64,000 bases of DNA from Pantoea sp. RIT-PI-b (GCF_001187905.1 NZ_LGIS01000030.1:248001-312000), one strand, 5' to 3'. Positions 26,455-35,958 are shown, counted from the stretch's first letter. Notes: a model not told the origin generated them from the letters alone. Program-made: numbers and translations.

Positions 26455-26474
26455 ATTGTACCACCTGGTACAAT
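26455..26474. promoter_or_regulatory. Palindromic operator candidate upstream of gcd
   Basis: ATTGTACCA-CC-TGGTACAAT, a perfect 9-bp inverted repeat. On the minus strand its TACAAT half could act as a -10, with TTCACT 18 bp upstream. A dimeric regulator (GntR-like spacing) would then cover a gcd promoter. The rest of this 327-bp gap (26252-26578) holds only the presumed gcd leader. Confidence 0.45.
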
Positions 26475-26578
26475 AAAAAGTGAATATCCATAACGCAGCA
26501 GTTACTGGTTAATAGCATTTTTGCTACAAAACCAGTCGTAACCCATTAATAACTATGACGGCGTGCGGCGAAAAATTG

Positions 26579-26806
26579 TTACTGAGCAGTGAGGTCGGGG
26601 ACGAATTCAACACGCTTCTTCGAGATCAGACCGTCACCGTGCTGACAAAAGTAATCAACCGCTCCACAAGCTTTTAGCACCTGCAGCGGTTGATGGCAGT
26701 CGGGGCATAACGCCAGATGCGCAAAATGGCTGGCACAGTGAGCACACATAAAACCATCTAGGTTGTGAGTAAGCGGTTGCTGGCAGTTGGGGCAAGGGAT
26801 GTTCAT
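26579..26806 (-). CDS. yfgJ: YfgJ zinc-ribbon protein
   Basis: A 75-residue protein with four CxxC-type knuckles (CPNC, CAHC, CPDC and a later CQH), followed by HQPLQVLKACGAVDYFCQHG, which is nearly identical to E. coli YfgJ. It is a probable double zinc ribbon of unknown role. It lies immediately downstream of der, from which it is separated by a terminator. Confidence 0.92.
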   Translation of the reverse strand: MNIPCPNCQQPLTHNLDGFMCAHCASHFAHLALCPDCHQPLQVLKACGAVDYFCQHGDGLISKKRVEFVPDLTAQ

Positions 26807-26820
26807 CGATCCTCCGACAT

Positions 26821-26845
26821 AAAAAAAGGGCCCGTCTGGGCCCTT
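26821..26845 (-). terminator. Terminator of der
   Basis: Stem AAGGGCCC / GGGCCCTT with loop GTCT, followed on the minus strand by a run of T. It lies just after the der stop and just before yfgJ. Confidence 0.88.
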
Positions 26846-26851
26846 CTCATC

Positions 26852-28342
26852 TTAACGCTTGTTTTTCTTCAGATGCGACATCAAACGCTGACGTTTACGC
26901 TGCTGAGTTGGCGTCAGCAGGTTGCGTTTGCCCGCATACGGGTTATCGCCTTCTTTAAACTGAATACGAATCGGCGTACCCATTACGTTGAGTGAACGAC
27001 GGAAGTAATTCATCAGGTAACGCTTGTACGAATCCGCGAGATCTTTCACCTGGTTACCGTGGATCACCACGATTGGCGGGTTATAACCACCGGCGTGTGC
27101 ATATTTCAGCTTCACGCGGCGGCCTCGCACTAGTGGCGGCTGATGATCGTCGGCTGCCATGGTCATGATACGCGTCAACATCGCCGTGCCCACACGCTTG
27201 GTGGAGCAGTCGTAGGCTTCGGTCACGGATTCGAACAGGTTACCCACGCCGCTGCCGTGCAGTGCTGAAATAAAGTGGATGCGCGCAAAATCGATAAAGC
27301 CCAGACGGAAATCCAGCTGCTCTTTGACTTCATCTCGCGCTTCCTGCGTCATGCCATCCCACTTGTTGACCACAATCACCAGTGAGCGCCCACTATTGAG
27401 GATGAAGCCCAGCAGCGACAGATCCTGATCGGAAATTCCGGCACGCGCATCAATCACCAGCATCACCACGTTAGCGTCTTCAATCGCTTGCAACGTTTTG
27501 ATAACGGAGAATTTTTCTACGGTTTCGGTGACTTTACCGCGCTTGCGTACACCCGCCGTATCAATCAGAACATACTCGCGTTCGTCACGTTCCATTGGAA
27601 TGTAGATGCTATCGCGCGTGGTGCCAGGCATGTCGAAGACCACAACGCGATCTTCGCCAAGAATACGGTTGGTAAGCGTTGACTTACCTACATTAGGGCG
27701 GCCAACGATAGCCAGTTTGATCGGCAGTGTGGTTGGGTCGAAATCTTCTTCTTCCTCTTCCTCCAGCGCCTTCTCGCCCTCTTCTTCTAATGCGGCCCAA
27801 TAGGCGGCATTCTCTTCTTCTTCCGTGAGTTCCGCTTCTGGAATGATTTCGTCCATCCACGGCAGCAATGCGGTTTCCAGCAAGCTGTTAACGCCGCGGC
27901 CATGCGAAGCAGCAATCGGGTGAATTTCACCTAAGCCCAGCGCATAGAAATCCAGTACGGCCGCTTCCGGATCGATGCCATCCGTTTTGTTAGCGACAAC
28001 AAAGGTGGCTTTCTCACGTGCACGCAGATGATTAGCGATTTGCTGATCCGCCGGCATCACGCCCGCGCGCGCATCGACCATAAACAGCACCACATCGGCT
28101 TCTTCAATCGCCAGCAGCGACTGCTCCGCCATGCGGTTTTCTACGCCTTCTTCGGTGCCATCAATACCGCCGGTATCAATAACAATGAATTCGCGCCCTT
28201 CCACTTCGGCGCGACCATATTTGCGATCGCGAGTCAGTCCAGGAAAATCCGCCACCAGCGCATCACGCGTGCGTGTTAAACGGTTAAATAGCGTAGATTT
28301 TCCCACATTGGGACGCCCAACCAGCGCGACCACAGGTACCAT
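26852..28342 (-). CDS. der: Ribosome-associated GTPase Der (EngA)
   Basis: Essential GTPase for 50S subunit maturation. The 496 residues contain two tandem G domains. The first has GRPNVGKSTLFNR at about 9-21, DTGG and NKTD; the second has GRPNVGKSTLTNR near 212, DTAG and NKWD. An acidic linker separates them (EEEGEKALEEEEEED), and a C-terminal KH-like domain with a basic tail follows. It has its own start separated by about 178 bp from bamB. Confidence 0.98.
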   Translation of the reverse strand: MVPVVALVGRPNVGKSTLFNRLTRTRDALVADFPGLTRDRKYGRAEVEGREFIVIDTGGIDGTEEGVENRMAEQSLLAIEEADVVLFMVDARAGVMPADQQIANHLRAREKATFVVANKTDGIDPEAAVLDFYALGLGEIHPIAASHGRGVNSLLETALLPWMDEIIPEAELTEEEENAAYWAALEEEGEKALEEEEEEDFDPTTLPIKLAIVGRPNVGKSTLTNRILGEDRVVVFDMPGTTRDSIYIPMERDEREYVLIDTAGVRKRGKVTETVEKFSVIKTLQAIEDANVVMLVIDARAGISDQDLSLLGFILNSGRSLVIVVNKWDGMTQEARDEVKEQLDFRLGFIDFARIHFISALHGSGVGNLFESVTEAYDCSTKRVGTAMLTRIMTMAADDHQPPLVRGRRVKLKYAHAGGYNPPIVVIHGNQVKDLADSYKRYLMNYFRRSLNVMGTPIRIQFKEGDNPYAGKRNLLTPTQQRKRQRLMSHLKKNKR

Positions 28343-28450
28343 AACACTTGCCTCAGTTTTGAAAATAGTTCGCTCGAATGGCGTGATTATAACGACATTT
28401 GACGCCAGGCGTCAGGCAGAAGGCGCACAGAATACCATGCCTGACCAAAA

Positions 28451-28481
28451 ACGAAACGGCCCCTGACGAATCAGGAGCCGT
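28451..28481 (-). terminator. Terminator of the hisS-yfgM-bamB operon
   Basis: An 11-bp stem with one mismatch (ACGGCCCCTGA / TCAGGAGCCGT), loop CGAA, then TTTCGTTTTT on the minus strand. It lies 40 bp beyond the bamB stop. Confidence 0.75.
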
Positions 28482-28520
28482 GTAAGCGAGCGGAAAACGG
28501 ATTTCCGCAGAGCCAGTGAC

Positions 28521-29702
28521 TTAACGCGAGATGGCGTAAACTTCTCCGCCTTTCGCCTGGATCAGCAGCTTATCACCGGCAACAACCGGTTCAGTCTGGA
28601 AGCCATCGCTATCCAGTTTCTGCTGCGCCACGAAGCGGCCATCAAGCGTATTAATCCAGTGCAGATAACCTTCGCTATCGCCTACCACCAGATAACCGTT
28701 GAACAGCACGGGTGAAGTCAGATTGCGGTGCAGCAGATCACTTTGACGCCAGATGGCCACGCCACCGTCAGCATTCAGCGCAATCACACGGTCATCCTGA
28801 TCGACCAGATAGATACGCCCGGCATCCACCACCATGTCTTTGACGCCACCAATCTCACGTTTCCACAGCACCTGGCCAGAACGCAGATCCAGTGCGGTAA
28901 GATTGCCGTTATAGGCCAGCGCATAGACCACACCGTTTACGACCACTGGCGTGGTATCCACATCGCTCAGACGATCGATTTCAGTCGCGCCGCTTGGCTG
29001 CGAAATACGCTGCTGCCAGATCAGTTGGCCTTGATTGATGATGACCGCGCTAACACGACCATTGTCGCCGCCGACGATGGCACCACCAAAGGCAACAGTT
29101 GGCGCTGATTCACCGCGCAGTGACAGCGCAGGCATATCAAGATTGACGCTCCACTTAATCGCGCCGGTGCTCTGGTCAAGTCCCTGCAACATACCGTTGC
29201 TGGTGTGCACCAGAATCAAACCATCGCTGACAACCGGACGCGACAGCGCTTCACCGGCGACTTTAGTCTGCCAGGCAATGCCACCATCGCTGGTGTTCAG
29301 CGCAAATACCTGACCACGCTCGCTACCGATGTAAATGCGATCGCCGCTGGCCGTTACGCCACCAGACAGCAGTGCGGAGATATTTTTCGAGAAGAAGCCG
29401 GTTTTCTCAGAGAGATCGACTTTCCATTTCTCTTTGCCATTGCTGGCATCTAGCGCTTTAACCACGCCAAAACGATCCGCAGCATACACGGTACCGTCCA
29501 GCCAGGCTGGATGCAGGTTGGAATAGAAATCACCCACGCCGTCCCCGACAGAGGTGCTCCACGCGGTCTGCGGCGTAAACTGGTTTTCCACTTTTGGCAG
29601 CGGGGCCATTTTCACTACATCTTCTTCGCCGCTGAACAGCGAGCAACCGCTGAGCAGAGTGACTGAAATCAGCCCTGGCAGCAGGTATTTACGTAATTCC
29701 AT
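28521..29702 (-). CDS. bamB: Outer-membrane assembly lipoprotein BamB
   Basis: Lipoprotein of the BAM complex that inserts beta-barrels into the outer membrane. The 393 residues start with a signal peptide and lipobox (VTLLSGCSLFSG, Cys20). An eight-bladed propeller follows, with repeating blades such as GKEKWKVDLSEKTG, GIAWQTKVAG, GAIKWSVNLD and GQVLWKREIGG. It is the last gene of hisS-yfgM-bamB, 19 nt after yfgM. Confidence 0.97.
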   Translation of the reverse strand: MELRKYLLPGLISVTLLSGCSLFSGEEDVVKMAPLPKVENQFTPQTAWSTSVGDGVGDFYSNLHPAWLDGTVYAADRFGVVKALDASNGKEKWKVDLSEKTGFFSKNISALLSGGVTASGDRIYIGSERGQVFALNTSDGGIAWQTKVAGEALSRPVVSDGLILVHTSNGMLQGLDQSTGAIKWSVNLDMPALSLRGESAPTVAFGGAIVGGDNGRVSAVIINQGQLIWQQRISQPSGATEIDRLSDVDTTPVVVNGVVYALAYNGNLTALDLRSGQVLWKREIGGVKDMVVDAGRIYLVDQDDRVIALNADGGVAIWRQSDLLHRNLTSPVLFNGYLVVGDSEGYLHWINTLDGRFVAQQKLDSDGFQTEPVVAGDKLLIQAKGGEVYAISR

Positions 29703-29721
29703 GTGCGCTCTCTTGACTGGC

Positions 29722-30339
29722 TTAACTTAAGTTATTCATCTTCATCTGCAGCATTTGCTTCAGCGCAGGAGAGGCCTGCGATTCGGCACCTTTGCTCCAG
29801 GCATCACGTGCGCCCTGCTTATCGCCTTTGCTCAGCAGTGCTTCTCCGCGAATATCCGCCACAATGGCTGTCCAGCCATCACCTTTAACATTGTTAAGGG
29901 TAGAAAGTGCGGCATCGGCCTGACTTTGCTGCAACTGAATGCGTGCCAGACGCAGGTTAATTACTGCCTGCAGGTTGGCATCTTTGGTATCTTTTAGTCC
30001 GCTCTGAAGCAGAGCGATAGCTTTATCCAGCTGATTAGCTTCAACATATTGCTTAGCCAGATCCAGCGACGCCAATGCGCCGTAGGTATTGTTGTTTTCG
30101 CTAGCGAAAGTGGCCACTGCTTCCAGCGTATCAGGCTTATCGGCCTGCATGGCGCTGGTCAGTTGCTGATACTCAGCGGATGCCGCTTTATCGGTTCCTT
30201 CCTGATGGCTGGCCCAGAAACGCCAGCCACCCAGCGCAGCGATACCGATGATTACGCCAACGGCCAGAAATTTACCATTGTTGGTGAAGAACTGACGCAG
30301 CGCGTCAACTTGTTCGTTTTCGTTGCTGTAAACTTCCAC
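29722..30339 (-). CDS. yfgM: YfgM, SecYEG-associated TPR membrane protein
   Basis: A 205-residue ancillary translocon protein that links SecYEG to periplasmic chaperones in E. coli. It has a cytosolic N-terminus (EQVDALRQFFTNNGKFL), one membrane helix (about 24-41), and a periplasmic TPR-like domain (TYGALASLDLAKQYVEANQLDKA...). It sits between hisS and bamB, as in E. coli. Confidence 0.94.
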   Translation of the reverse strand: MEVYSNENEQVDALRQFFTNNGKFLAVGVIIGIAALGGWRFWASHQEGTDKAASAEYQQLTSAMQADKPDTLEAVATFASENNNTYGALASLDLAKQYVEANQLDKAIALLQSGLKDTKDANLQAVINLRLARIQLQQSQADAALSTLNNVKGDGWTAIVADIRGEALLSKGDKQGARDAWSKGAESQASPALKQMLQMKMNNLS

Positions 30340-30378
30340 GCAATCCCTCTCTTTAATATGGCTGTTGCAGTGCTGCGC

Positions 30379-31653
30379 TTACTGCAGCAGCGTGCGCAAC
30401 GTCGCAGCGGCGTCGCTCTGAGCCAGCGTCTGTTGATCGCCGGTACGCAAGTCTTTAACCACAACCTGGCCCGCGTTCACTTCATCTTCGCCCAGCACCA
30501 GCGCAATGCGTGCGCCCCACTTGTCTGCACGGGCAAACTGCTTCTTGAAGTTACCGCCACCGAAGTTGGTCATCAGCTTCAGTGCGGGATCAGCATCACG
30601 CAGTTTTTCCGCCAGTTGCATCGCGGCAGACTGAACGCCCTGCCCCGAAGCGATAACATAGACATCAACAATGCGCGTCGGTTCAAATTCTGGATTAACC
30701 GCTTGCACCAGCAACACCAAACGCTCCAGGCCCATAGCAAAACCGACGGCTGGCGTAGCGCGACCACCCAGCTGTTCGACCAGGCCATCATAACGTCCAC
30801 CGGCACATACGGTACCCTGCGAGCCGAGGCTGCTGGTAACCCACTCAAAAACGGTGCGGTTGTAATAATCGAGGCCGCGCACCAGACGCTGATTCACGCG
30901 ATATTTGATACCCGCATCGTCCAGCAGCGCGCACAGGCCGCTGAAGTGCGCGCGCGAGTCTTCATCAAGGAATTCACCCAGCGTCGGCGCATCGTTCAGC
31001 AGTGTCTGAATCTCAGGATTTTTACTGTCGAGTACGCGCAGCGGATTGGTATACATGCGGCGCTTACAATCTTCGTCCAGCGCTTCTTTATGCTGCTCAA
31101 GGAACGCCACCAGCGCGTTACGGTAGTCGGCGCGCGCTTCCAGTGAACCGATAGAGTTCAGTTCCAGCTCAACGTGATCGGCGATGCCCAGCGCTTTCCA
31201 CCAGCGCGCAGTCATCATGATCAATTCGGCATCAATATCCGGACCCTGCAGGCCAAAAACTTCCGCACCAATCTGATGGAACTGACGATAGCGACCTTTC
31301 TGCGGACGCTCGTAGCGGAACATGGGGCCAACGTACCACAGACGCTGCTCCTGGTTATACAACAGACCGTGTTCGATTCCGGCGCGCACGCAACCCGCGG
31401 TGCCCTCCGGACGCAACGTCAGGCTTTCGCCATTGCGGTCTTCAAAGGTGTACATCTCTTTCTCAACCACGTCGGTGACTTCACCAATCGCACGGCTGAA
31501 CAGCGGGGTGTGCTCAACGATCGGCAGACGGATTTCACTGAAACCATAGCTGGCCAGAACCTGCTTCAGAGTGCCTTCAATACGCTGCCAAATTGCGGTA
31601 TCCGCTGGCAGGTAATCGTTCATTCCGCGAATCGCTTGAATATTCTTCGCCAC
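30379..31653 (-). CDS. hisS: Histidyl-tRNA synthetase
   Basis: Class II synthetase that charges tRNA-His. The 424 residues match E. coli. Visible are motif 2 (FRYERPQKGRYRQFHQ), the histidine A loops (LVRGLDYYNRTVFEW, ACxGGRYDGLVEQLGG) and motif 3 (GFAMGLERLVLLV). It is first of hisS-yfgM-bamB and follows a 106-bp gap after ispG containing a terminator-like hairpin. Confidence 0.98.
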   Translation of the reverse strand: MAKNIQAIRGMNDYLPADTAIWQRIEGTLKQVLASYGFSEIRLPIVEHTPLFSRAIGEVTDVVEKEMYTFEDRNGESLTLRPEGTAGCVRAGIEHGLLYNQEQRLWYVGPMFRYERPQKGRYRQFHQIGAEVFGLQGPDIDAELIMMTARWWKALGIADHVELELNSIGSLEARADYRNALVAFLEQHKEALDEDCKRRMYTNPLRVLDSKNPEIQTLLNDAPTLGEFLDEDSRAHFSGLCALLDDAGIKYRVNQRLVRGLDYYNRTVFEWVTSSLGSQGTVCAGGRYDGLVEQLGGRATPAVGFAMGLERLVLLVQAVNPEFEPTRIVDVYVIASGQGVQSAAMQLAEKLRDADPALKLMTNFGGGNFKKQFARADKWGARIALVLGEDEVNAGQVVVKDLRTGDQQTLAQSDAAATLRTLLQ

Positions 31654-31672
31654 GTTAGAATCTCTTTAAGAC

Positions 31673-31759
31673 AAAAAAACCTGAGCGGCATCATACCTTA
31701 TGAGGATGAAACCGCACAGGTTCAATCACAAACTGGTACGCGGCCTGCGCGCACCTTGA
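31673..31759 (-). ncRNA. SroE-like small RNA or ispG terminator
   Basis: The ispG-hisS gap, where E. coli encodes the sRNA SroE. It contains a minus-strand hairpin AACCTGtGCGG / CCGCtCAGGTT (31678-31722, one mismatch) ending in TTTTTTT. It may be the 3' end of a processed RNA from the ispG transcript or simply a terminator. Primary sequence similarity to SroE could not be tested. Confidence 0.4.
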
Positions 31760-32881
31760 TTATTTTTCAAGCTGCTGCACGTTGATGCGACGGCTTTCAT
31801 CCAGCATGGTGGCCTTGGCGCGAATACGCGCTTCCAGCTGATCGATCATGTCGTTGTTATCGAGACGATCGCGCTGACGCACGCCATCTTCATAGAAGCC
31901 GCTTTTCTTGGCGCCACCGGTCACACCGAGGGTAGAAACCGTGGCTTCACCCGGACCATTCACCACGCAGCCGATAATCGAAATATCCATGGGCGTGATG
32001 ATGTCTTCAAGGCGCTCTTCCAGCGCATTGACGGTGCCGATGACATCAAACTCCTGACGCGAGCAGGTCGGGCAGGCAATGAAATTGATGCCACGCGAAC
32101 GGATGCGCAGGGATTTGAGAATGTCATAGCCCACTTTCACTTCTTCGACCGGATCGGCCGCCAGTGAAATGCGCAGCGTATCGCCAATGCCTTCGGCCAG
32201 CAGCAGGCCCAAGCCGATGGCAGATTTCACTGAACCCGCACGTGCGCCACCCGCTTCGGTGATGCCGAGATGCAGCGGCTGATCGATAGCTTTCGCCAGC
32301 AGACGATAAGATTCAACGGCGAGGAAGACGTCAGAGGCTTTGACGCTCACTTTGAACTGATCAAAGTTAAGACGATCGAGATGATCCACATGACGCATCG
32401 CGGATTCGAGCAGCGCCTGTGGCGTTGGCTCACCGTATTTTTCCTGCAGATCTTTTTCCAGCGAACCGGCATTCACGCCGATGCGGATCGGAATATTGTA
32501 ATGACGCGCACAATCCACCACCTGGCGGATACGCTCATTATTGCCGATGTTCCCGGGATTGATACGCAGACAATCCACGCCATATTCGGCGACTTTCAGT
32601 GCGATGCGATAGTCAAAGTGAATGTCCGCCACCAGCGGCACGTTGACCTGTTGCTTAATCAGTTTGAAGGCTTCAGCCGCATCCATGGTCGGAACGGAAA
32701 CGCGGACAATATCAACCCCGACGCGCTCAAGCTGGCGAATCTGGTTAACGGTTGCGTCCACGTCAGTGGTGCGGGTGTTGGTCATTGACTGAACGGCGAT
32801 GGGCGCACCATCGCCAACTGGCACCTTGCCGACGTAAATCCGTGTTGATTTGCGACGGATAATGGGTGCTTCGTTATGCAT
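31760..32881 (-). CDS. ispG: 4-hydroxy-3-methylbut-2-enyl diphosphate synthase (flavodoxin)
   Basis: A [4Fe-4S] enzyme of the MEP isoprenoid pathway that reduces MEcPP to HMBPP. The start at 32881 gives MHNEAPIIRRKSTRIYVG, as in E. coli; five upstream in-frame codons are excluded. The 373 residues hold a TIM barrel and a C-terminal cluster domain with CPTCSRQEFD and IIGCVVNGPGEA supplying three cysteines. It depends on Fe-S cluster supply, which is notable because this genome region lacks iscUA-hscBA-fdx. Confidence 0.97.
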   Translation of the reverse strand: MHNEAPIIRRKSTRIYVGKVPVGDGAPIAVQSMTNTRTTDVDATVNQIRQLERVGVDIVRVSVPTMDAAEAFKLIKQQVNVPLVADIHFDYRIALKVAEYGVDCLRINPGNIGNNERIRQVVDCARHYNIPIRIGVNAGSLEKDLQEKYGEPTPQALLESAMRHVDHLDRLNFDQFKVSVKASDVFLAVESYRLLAKAIDQPLHLGITEAGGARAGSVKSAIGLGLLLAEGIGDTLRISLAADPVEEVKVGYDILKSLRIRSRGINFIACPTCSRQEFDVIGTVNALEERLEDIITPMDISIIGCVVNGPGEATVSTLGVTGGAKKSGFYEDGVRQRDRLDNNDMIDQLEARIRAKATMLDESRRINVQQLEK

Positions 32882-32919
32882 ATTCTCTCTCCACAATTAC
32901 CCGGAAAGCGCGCTGCGCG

Positions 32920-33939
32920 TTATTGCGCACCCAGCGTCAGACGGGCAACCTGGTTATTACGGATAAAACGACTTAAATCAACGGGCTGATTCTGATATTG
33001 CACGTCAACCGCACTCGGAGCGCCAATTTTCAGACGATACGGAGCCGTACCGGACAAACTCAGCTTGCCGCCGCTACGTTGCAAACCACTGAACAACTTC
33101 TTGCCGGTGGCATCGCTCACTTCCAGCCAGCAGTCGGCTTTGAAGTTCATCACGATGGCATTCGGATCGCCAGCCGGTTGGCTGACCGCTGCGTTTGCGG
33201 TAGGCATTTGGCCGGCCGGAACACTATTAGCCGGTGCCGGAGACGTGGCCGCTGGCGGCGTGTTGTCAATCGGTGCCTGGCTAGGCGAAACCACGGCATT
33301 CTCGCTGCCGTTGGTTTGCGCAGTCGTGCTTGCAGCAGGTGCGCTGCTCGCGGTGTTGCTGCTCTCTGGCGTCGCAACCGCACCCGCACCGTTATCAACC
33401 GGCGTACCGGCTGCATTCGTATCCGCATCAGCATTGCTGTCGGTGCTATTGTCACCCAGCGGAATAGACTGACTATTATCGCCGCTGCCGTTTTGATCGG
33501 CCATCGACACCAGATCAGCCTGTGATGCCTTATGATTTTGCCACCACCAGGCACCGGTCAAACCGACGACAACGAAGATCACCAACCAGGTGAAAATCAT
33601 CAGCCAGCCATCGCGTTTTTTACGACGCTTACCCAATGAAAAGCTCTGCATTGGCTCGATTTTGGCCGCGCGCACCGGAGCCTGTTTTGCCATCATCGGC
33701 AGCAGGTCATCTTCCGGCACATGCACCAAACGGGCATAAGAACGAATGTAACCGCGCAGGAATGTCGAAGCTAAATCAGCAGGTGATTTGTCCTCTTCAA
33801 TATCACGTACGGTAGAAACTTTCAGGCACAGGCGCTCAGCGACGTTTTGCTGGGTCAGCCCCATCTGCTCACGGGCCAGACGCAGGCGTTCACCTGTGGA
33901 ATGTACTGCAGAATTATCTTGAGTGGCTTCAGTATTCAT
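32920..33939 (-). CDS. rodZ: Cytoskeletal protein RodZ
   Basis: Links MreB filaments to the cell-wall elongation complex. The 339 residues contain an N-terminal HTH domain (GERLRLAREQMGLTQQNVAERL), a basic juxtamembrane stretch, a single membrane helix (about 113-133, ending GAWWWQNH), a long Ala/Thr/Ser/Pro-rich periplasmic linker and a C-terminal beta domain (DUF4115, IVMNFKADCWLEVSDATGKK). It overlaps the end of pilW by 11 bases. Confidence 0.96.
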   Translation of the reverse strand: MNTEATQDNSAVHSTGERLRLAREQMGLTQQNVAERLCLKVSTVRDIEEDKSPADLASTFLRGYIRSYARLVHVPEDDLLPMMAKQAPVRAAKIEPMQSFSLGKRRKKRDGWLMIFTWLVIFVVVGLTGAWWWQNHKASQADLVSMADQNGSGDNSQSIPLGDNSTDSNADADTNAAGTPVDNGAGAVATPESSNTASSAPAASTTAQTNGSENAVVSPSQAPIDNTPPAATSPAPANSVPAGQMPTANAAVSQPAGDPNAIVMNFKADCWLEVSDATGKKLFSGLQRSGGKLSLSGTAPYRLKIGAPSAVDVQYQNQPVDLSRFIRNNQVARLTLGAQ

Positions 33940-34663
33940 TAGCTAAATAACGCTGGTACTGTATCGATTGTGGAAAACTTCGCGCCAACCGGTCGCCATA
34001 ACGTGTAACGTCAGCAGCGTTTCCCTGTTGCGCGGCGAAACGTATCTGTAACCATAGGCTCTCTGCCGTTGCGGGCAAACGCTGATGGTACACTTCTAAA
34101 AGCAGCGGAACGGATTGCTGTTCCTGCTGTTCAAGCCGCCTTTCCACTTCCCTTAGCAGTTGACTGCCCTGCTCCGGTGCGGCATCCAGCGCGTAACCTA
34201 ATTGCTCGCGCGCTGCGGCACTCTCATCAGCCTGCAGGTAACAATAGCCCGAAAACAGAAATGCATCCTGACGGGCATCGATTTCCTGCGCCTCAATTGC
34301 CAGCTTAAACTGTTGATGCGCTTCGTCATACTGCCTTAAACCGCAGAGAAACGCACCGTAATTGTTAGCGACATAACCATTCAGCGGTGCTAACTGCTGA
34401 GCGCGTTGATAGTGCCAGCGTGTTTGCGCGCTATTCTGTTGCGCCTGCGCCACGCGGGCAAGGGCTAACGGCACCCGATAATCATCCGGTGCCGCCTGCT
34501 GCGCACGCAACAAATTGCGCTGTGCGGCGGCAAAATCCTTGACTGCAAGATAGTGCAATCCCAGCTGCAAGCGGATATCCGCTGCGCTCTGTCGGGCGGG
34601 GTGATTGACACAGCCGGTTACAACTAAGCTGGCCAGAATCGCCGCAGGTATTCCTTTACGCAT
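33929..34663 (-). CDS. pilW: PilW-like type IV pilus biogenesis/stability lipoprotein
   Basis: A 244-residue protein with a lipoprotein signal (LVVTGCVNHP, Cys18) and four to five TPR-type repeats (LGLHYLAVKDFAAAQRNLLRA, ALARVAQAQQNSAQTRWHYQ, NYGAFLCGLRQYDEAHQQFK). PilW/PilF proteins assist secretin assembly in type IV pili. E. coli lacks the gene at this spot, but related genera carry it between rlmN and rodZ. It overlaps the rodZ start, indicating a pilW-rodZ operon. Confidence 0.85.
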   Translation of the reverse strand: MRKGIPAAILASLVVTGCVNHPARQSAADIRLQLGLHYLAVKDFAAAQRNLLRAQQAAPDDYRVPLALARVAQAQQNSAQTRWHYQRAQQLAPLNGYVANNYGAFLCGLRQYDEAHQQFKLAIEAQEIDARQDAFLFSGYCYLQADESAAAREQLGYALDAAPEQGSQLLREVERRLEQQEQQSVPLLLEVYHQRLPATAESLWLQIRFAAQQGNAADVTRYGDRLARSFPQSIQYQRYLANEY

Positions 34664-34738
34664 ATCAGTTTCTCCCTAAAAAATGTGCGTAGAGACTGAC
34701 ATGAGTTACGCCCGGTGAATATCACCAGGCGCTGGCTT

Positions 34739-35908
34739 TCAGAGCGCCTTCACAGAGATGGCTTCACCCGCCATTTTCTTACGCAGCGTACGCTTGGTAC
34801 GGTCAATCACATCGCCCGCTAACTGACCACATGCGGCGTCAATGTCATCACCGCGCGTTTTACGCACGATAGTGGTGAAACCGTAATCCATCAGTACTTT
34901 AGAGAAGCGATCGATACGGCTGTTAGAGCTACGGCCATACGGCGCGCCCGGGAACGGGTTCCAAGGGATCAGGTTAATTTTGCACGGTGTCTCTTTCAGC
35001 AGTGCCGCCAGCTCATGTGCGTTGTCGGTGCTGTCATTGACATGATCCAACATCACATACTCAATAGTCACACGGCCCTGATTCGCGTTGGACTTGCCGA
35101 TATAGCGTTTAACCGCCGCGAGGAACGTCTCGATGTTGTACTTTTTGTTGATCGGCACGATTTCGTCACGAATGGCATCGTTTGGCGCGTGCAGCGAAAT
35201 CGCCAGCGCTACGTCGATCATATCGCCCAGCTTATCCAGCGCCGGCACCACGCCTGACGTTGACAGCGTAACGCGACGTTTTGACAGACCAAAACCGAAG
35301 TCATCCAGCATAATATCCATCGCCGGTACCACGTTGTTCAGGTTGAGCAGCGGTTCGCCCATGCCCATCATCACCACGTTGGTGATGGGACGTTGACCGG
35401 TGATTTTCGCCGCGCCGATGATTTTAGCGGCACGCCATACCTGGCCAATAATTTCAGACACGCGCAGGTTGCGGTTAAAGCCCTGCTGCGCCGTCGAACA
35501 GAATTTGCACTCCAGCGCACAGCCTACCTGCGAAGAGACGCACAGCGTTGCGCGATCCGCTTCCGGAATGTAGACAGTTTCCACCAGCTGATCGCCTACG
35601 CGAATCGCCCATTTAATGGTGCCATCGGTGGAACGCATCTCTTCCGCCACTTCCGGCGCACGGATTTCAGCGCGCTGCATCAGTTTGCCGCGCAGCACTT
35701 TATTGATGTCGGTCATCTGCTCAAAATCATCGCAGCAGTAGTGGTACATCCACTTCATGACCTGATCGGCACGGAACGGCTTTTCGCCCATTTCGAGAAA
35801 GAATTCGCGCATCTGCTGACGGTTAAGATCCAGCAGGTTAATTTTTTCGTTTTTTGGGGAAACAACCACGGGGGAAGCGGACGACGGCGTCACAATCTGT
35901 TCGGACAT
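34739..35908 (-). CDS. rlmN: 23S rRNA/tRNA adenine-C2 methyltransferase RlmN
   Basis: Radical-SAM dual-specificity enzyme that methylates A2503 of 23S rRNA and A37 of some tRNAs. The 389 residues have the CxxxCxxC cluster motif in CALECKFCSTAQQG, SAM-binding MMGMGEPLLNLNNV, and the C-terminal methyl-carrying Cys in AACGQLAGD. It needs a [4Fe-4S] cluster. Confidence 0.96.
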   Translation of the reverse strand: MSEQIVTPSSASPVVVSPKNEKINLLDLNRQQMREFFLEMGEKPFRADQVMKWMYHYCCDDFEQMTDINKVLRGKLMQRAEIRAPEVAEEMRSTDGTIKWAIRVGDQLVETVYIPEADRATLCVSSQVGCALECKFCSTAQQGFNRNLRVSEIIGQVWRAAKIIGAAKITGQRPITNVVMMGMGEPLLNLNNVVPAMDIMLDDFGFGLSKRRVTLSTSGVVPALDKLGDMIDVALAISLHAPNDAIRDEIVPINKKYNIETFLAAVKRYIGKSNANQGRVTIEYVMLDHVNDSTDNAHELAALLKETPCKINLIPWNPFPGAPYGRSSNSRIDRFSKVLMDYGFTTIVRKTRGDDIDAACGQLAGDVIDRTKRTLRKKMAGEAISVKAL

Positions 35909-35958
35909 AATGTTCTCTGGCCTCGTTGTTACACGTTACGGCTCTGGTTAATAGTAGG

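Noticed and set aside
30049..31146. A 365-codon open frame antisense to hisS
   Set aside because: It has no recognisable domain, and hisS on the other strand is unmistakable. High-GC codon bias produces such shadow frames.
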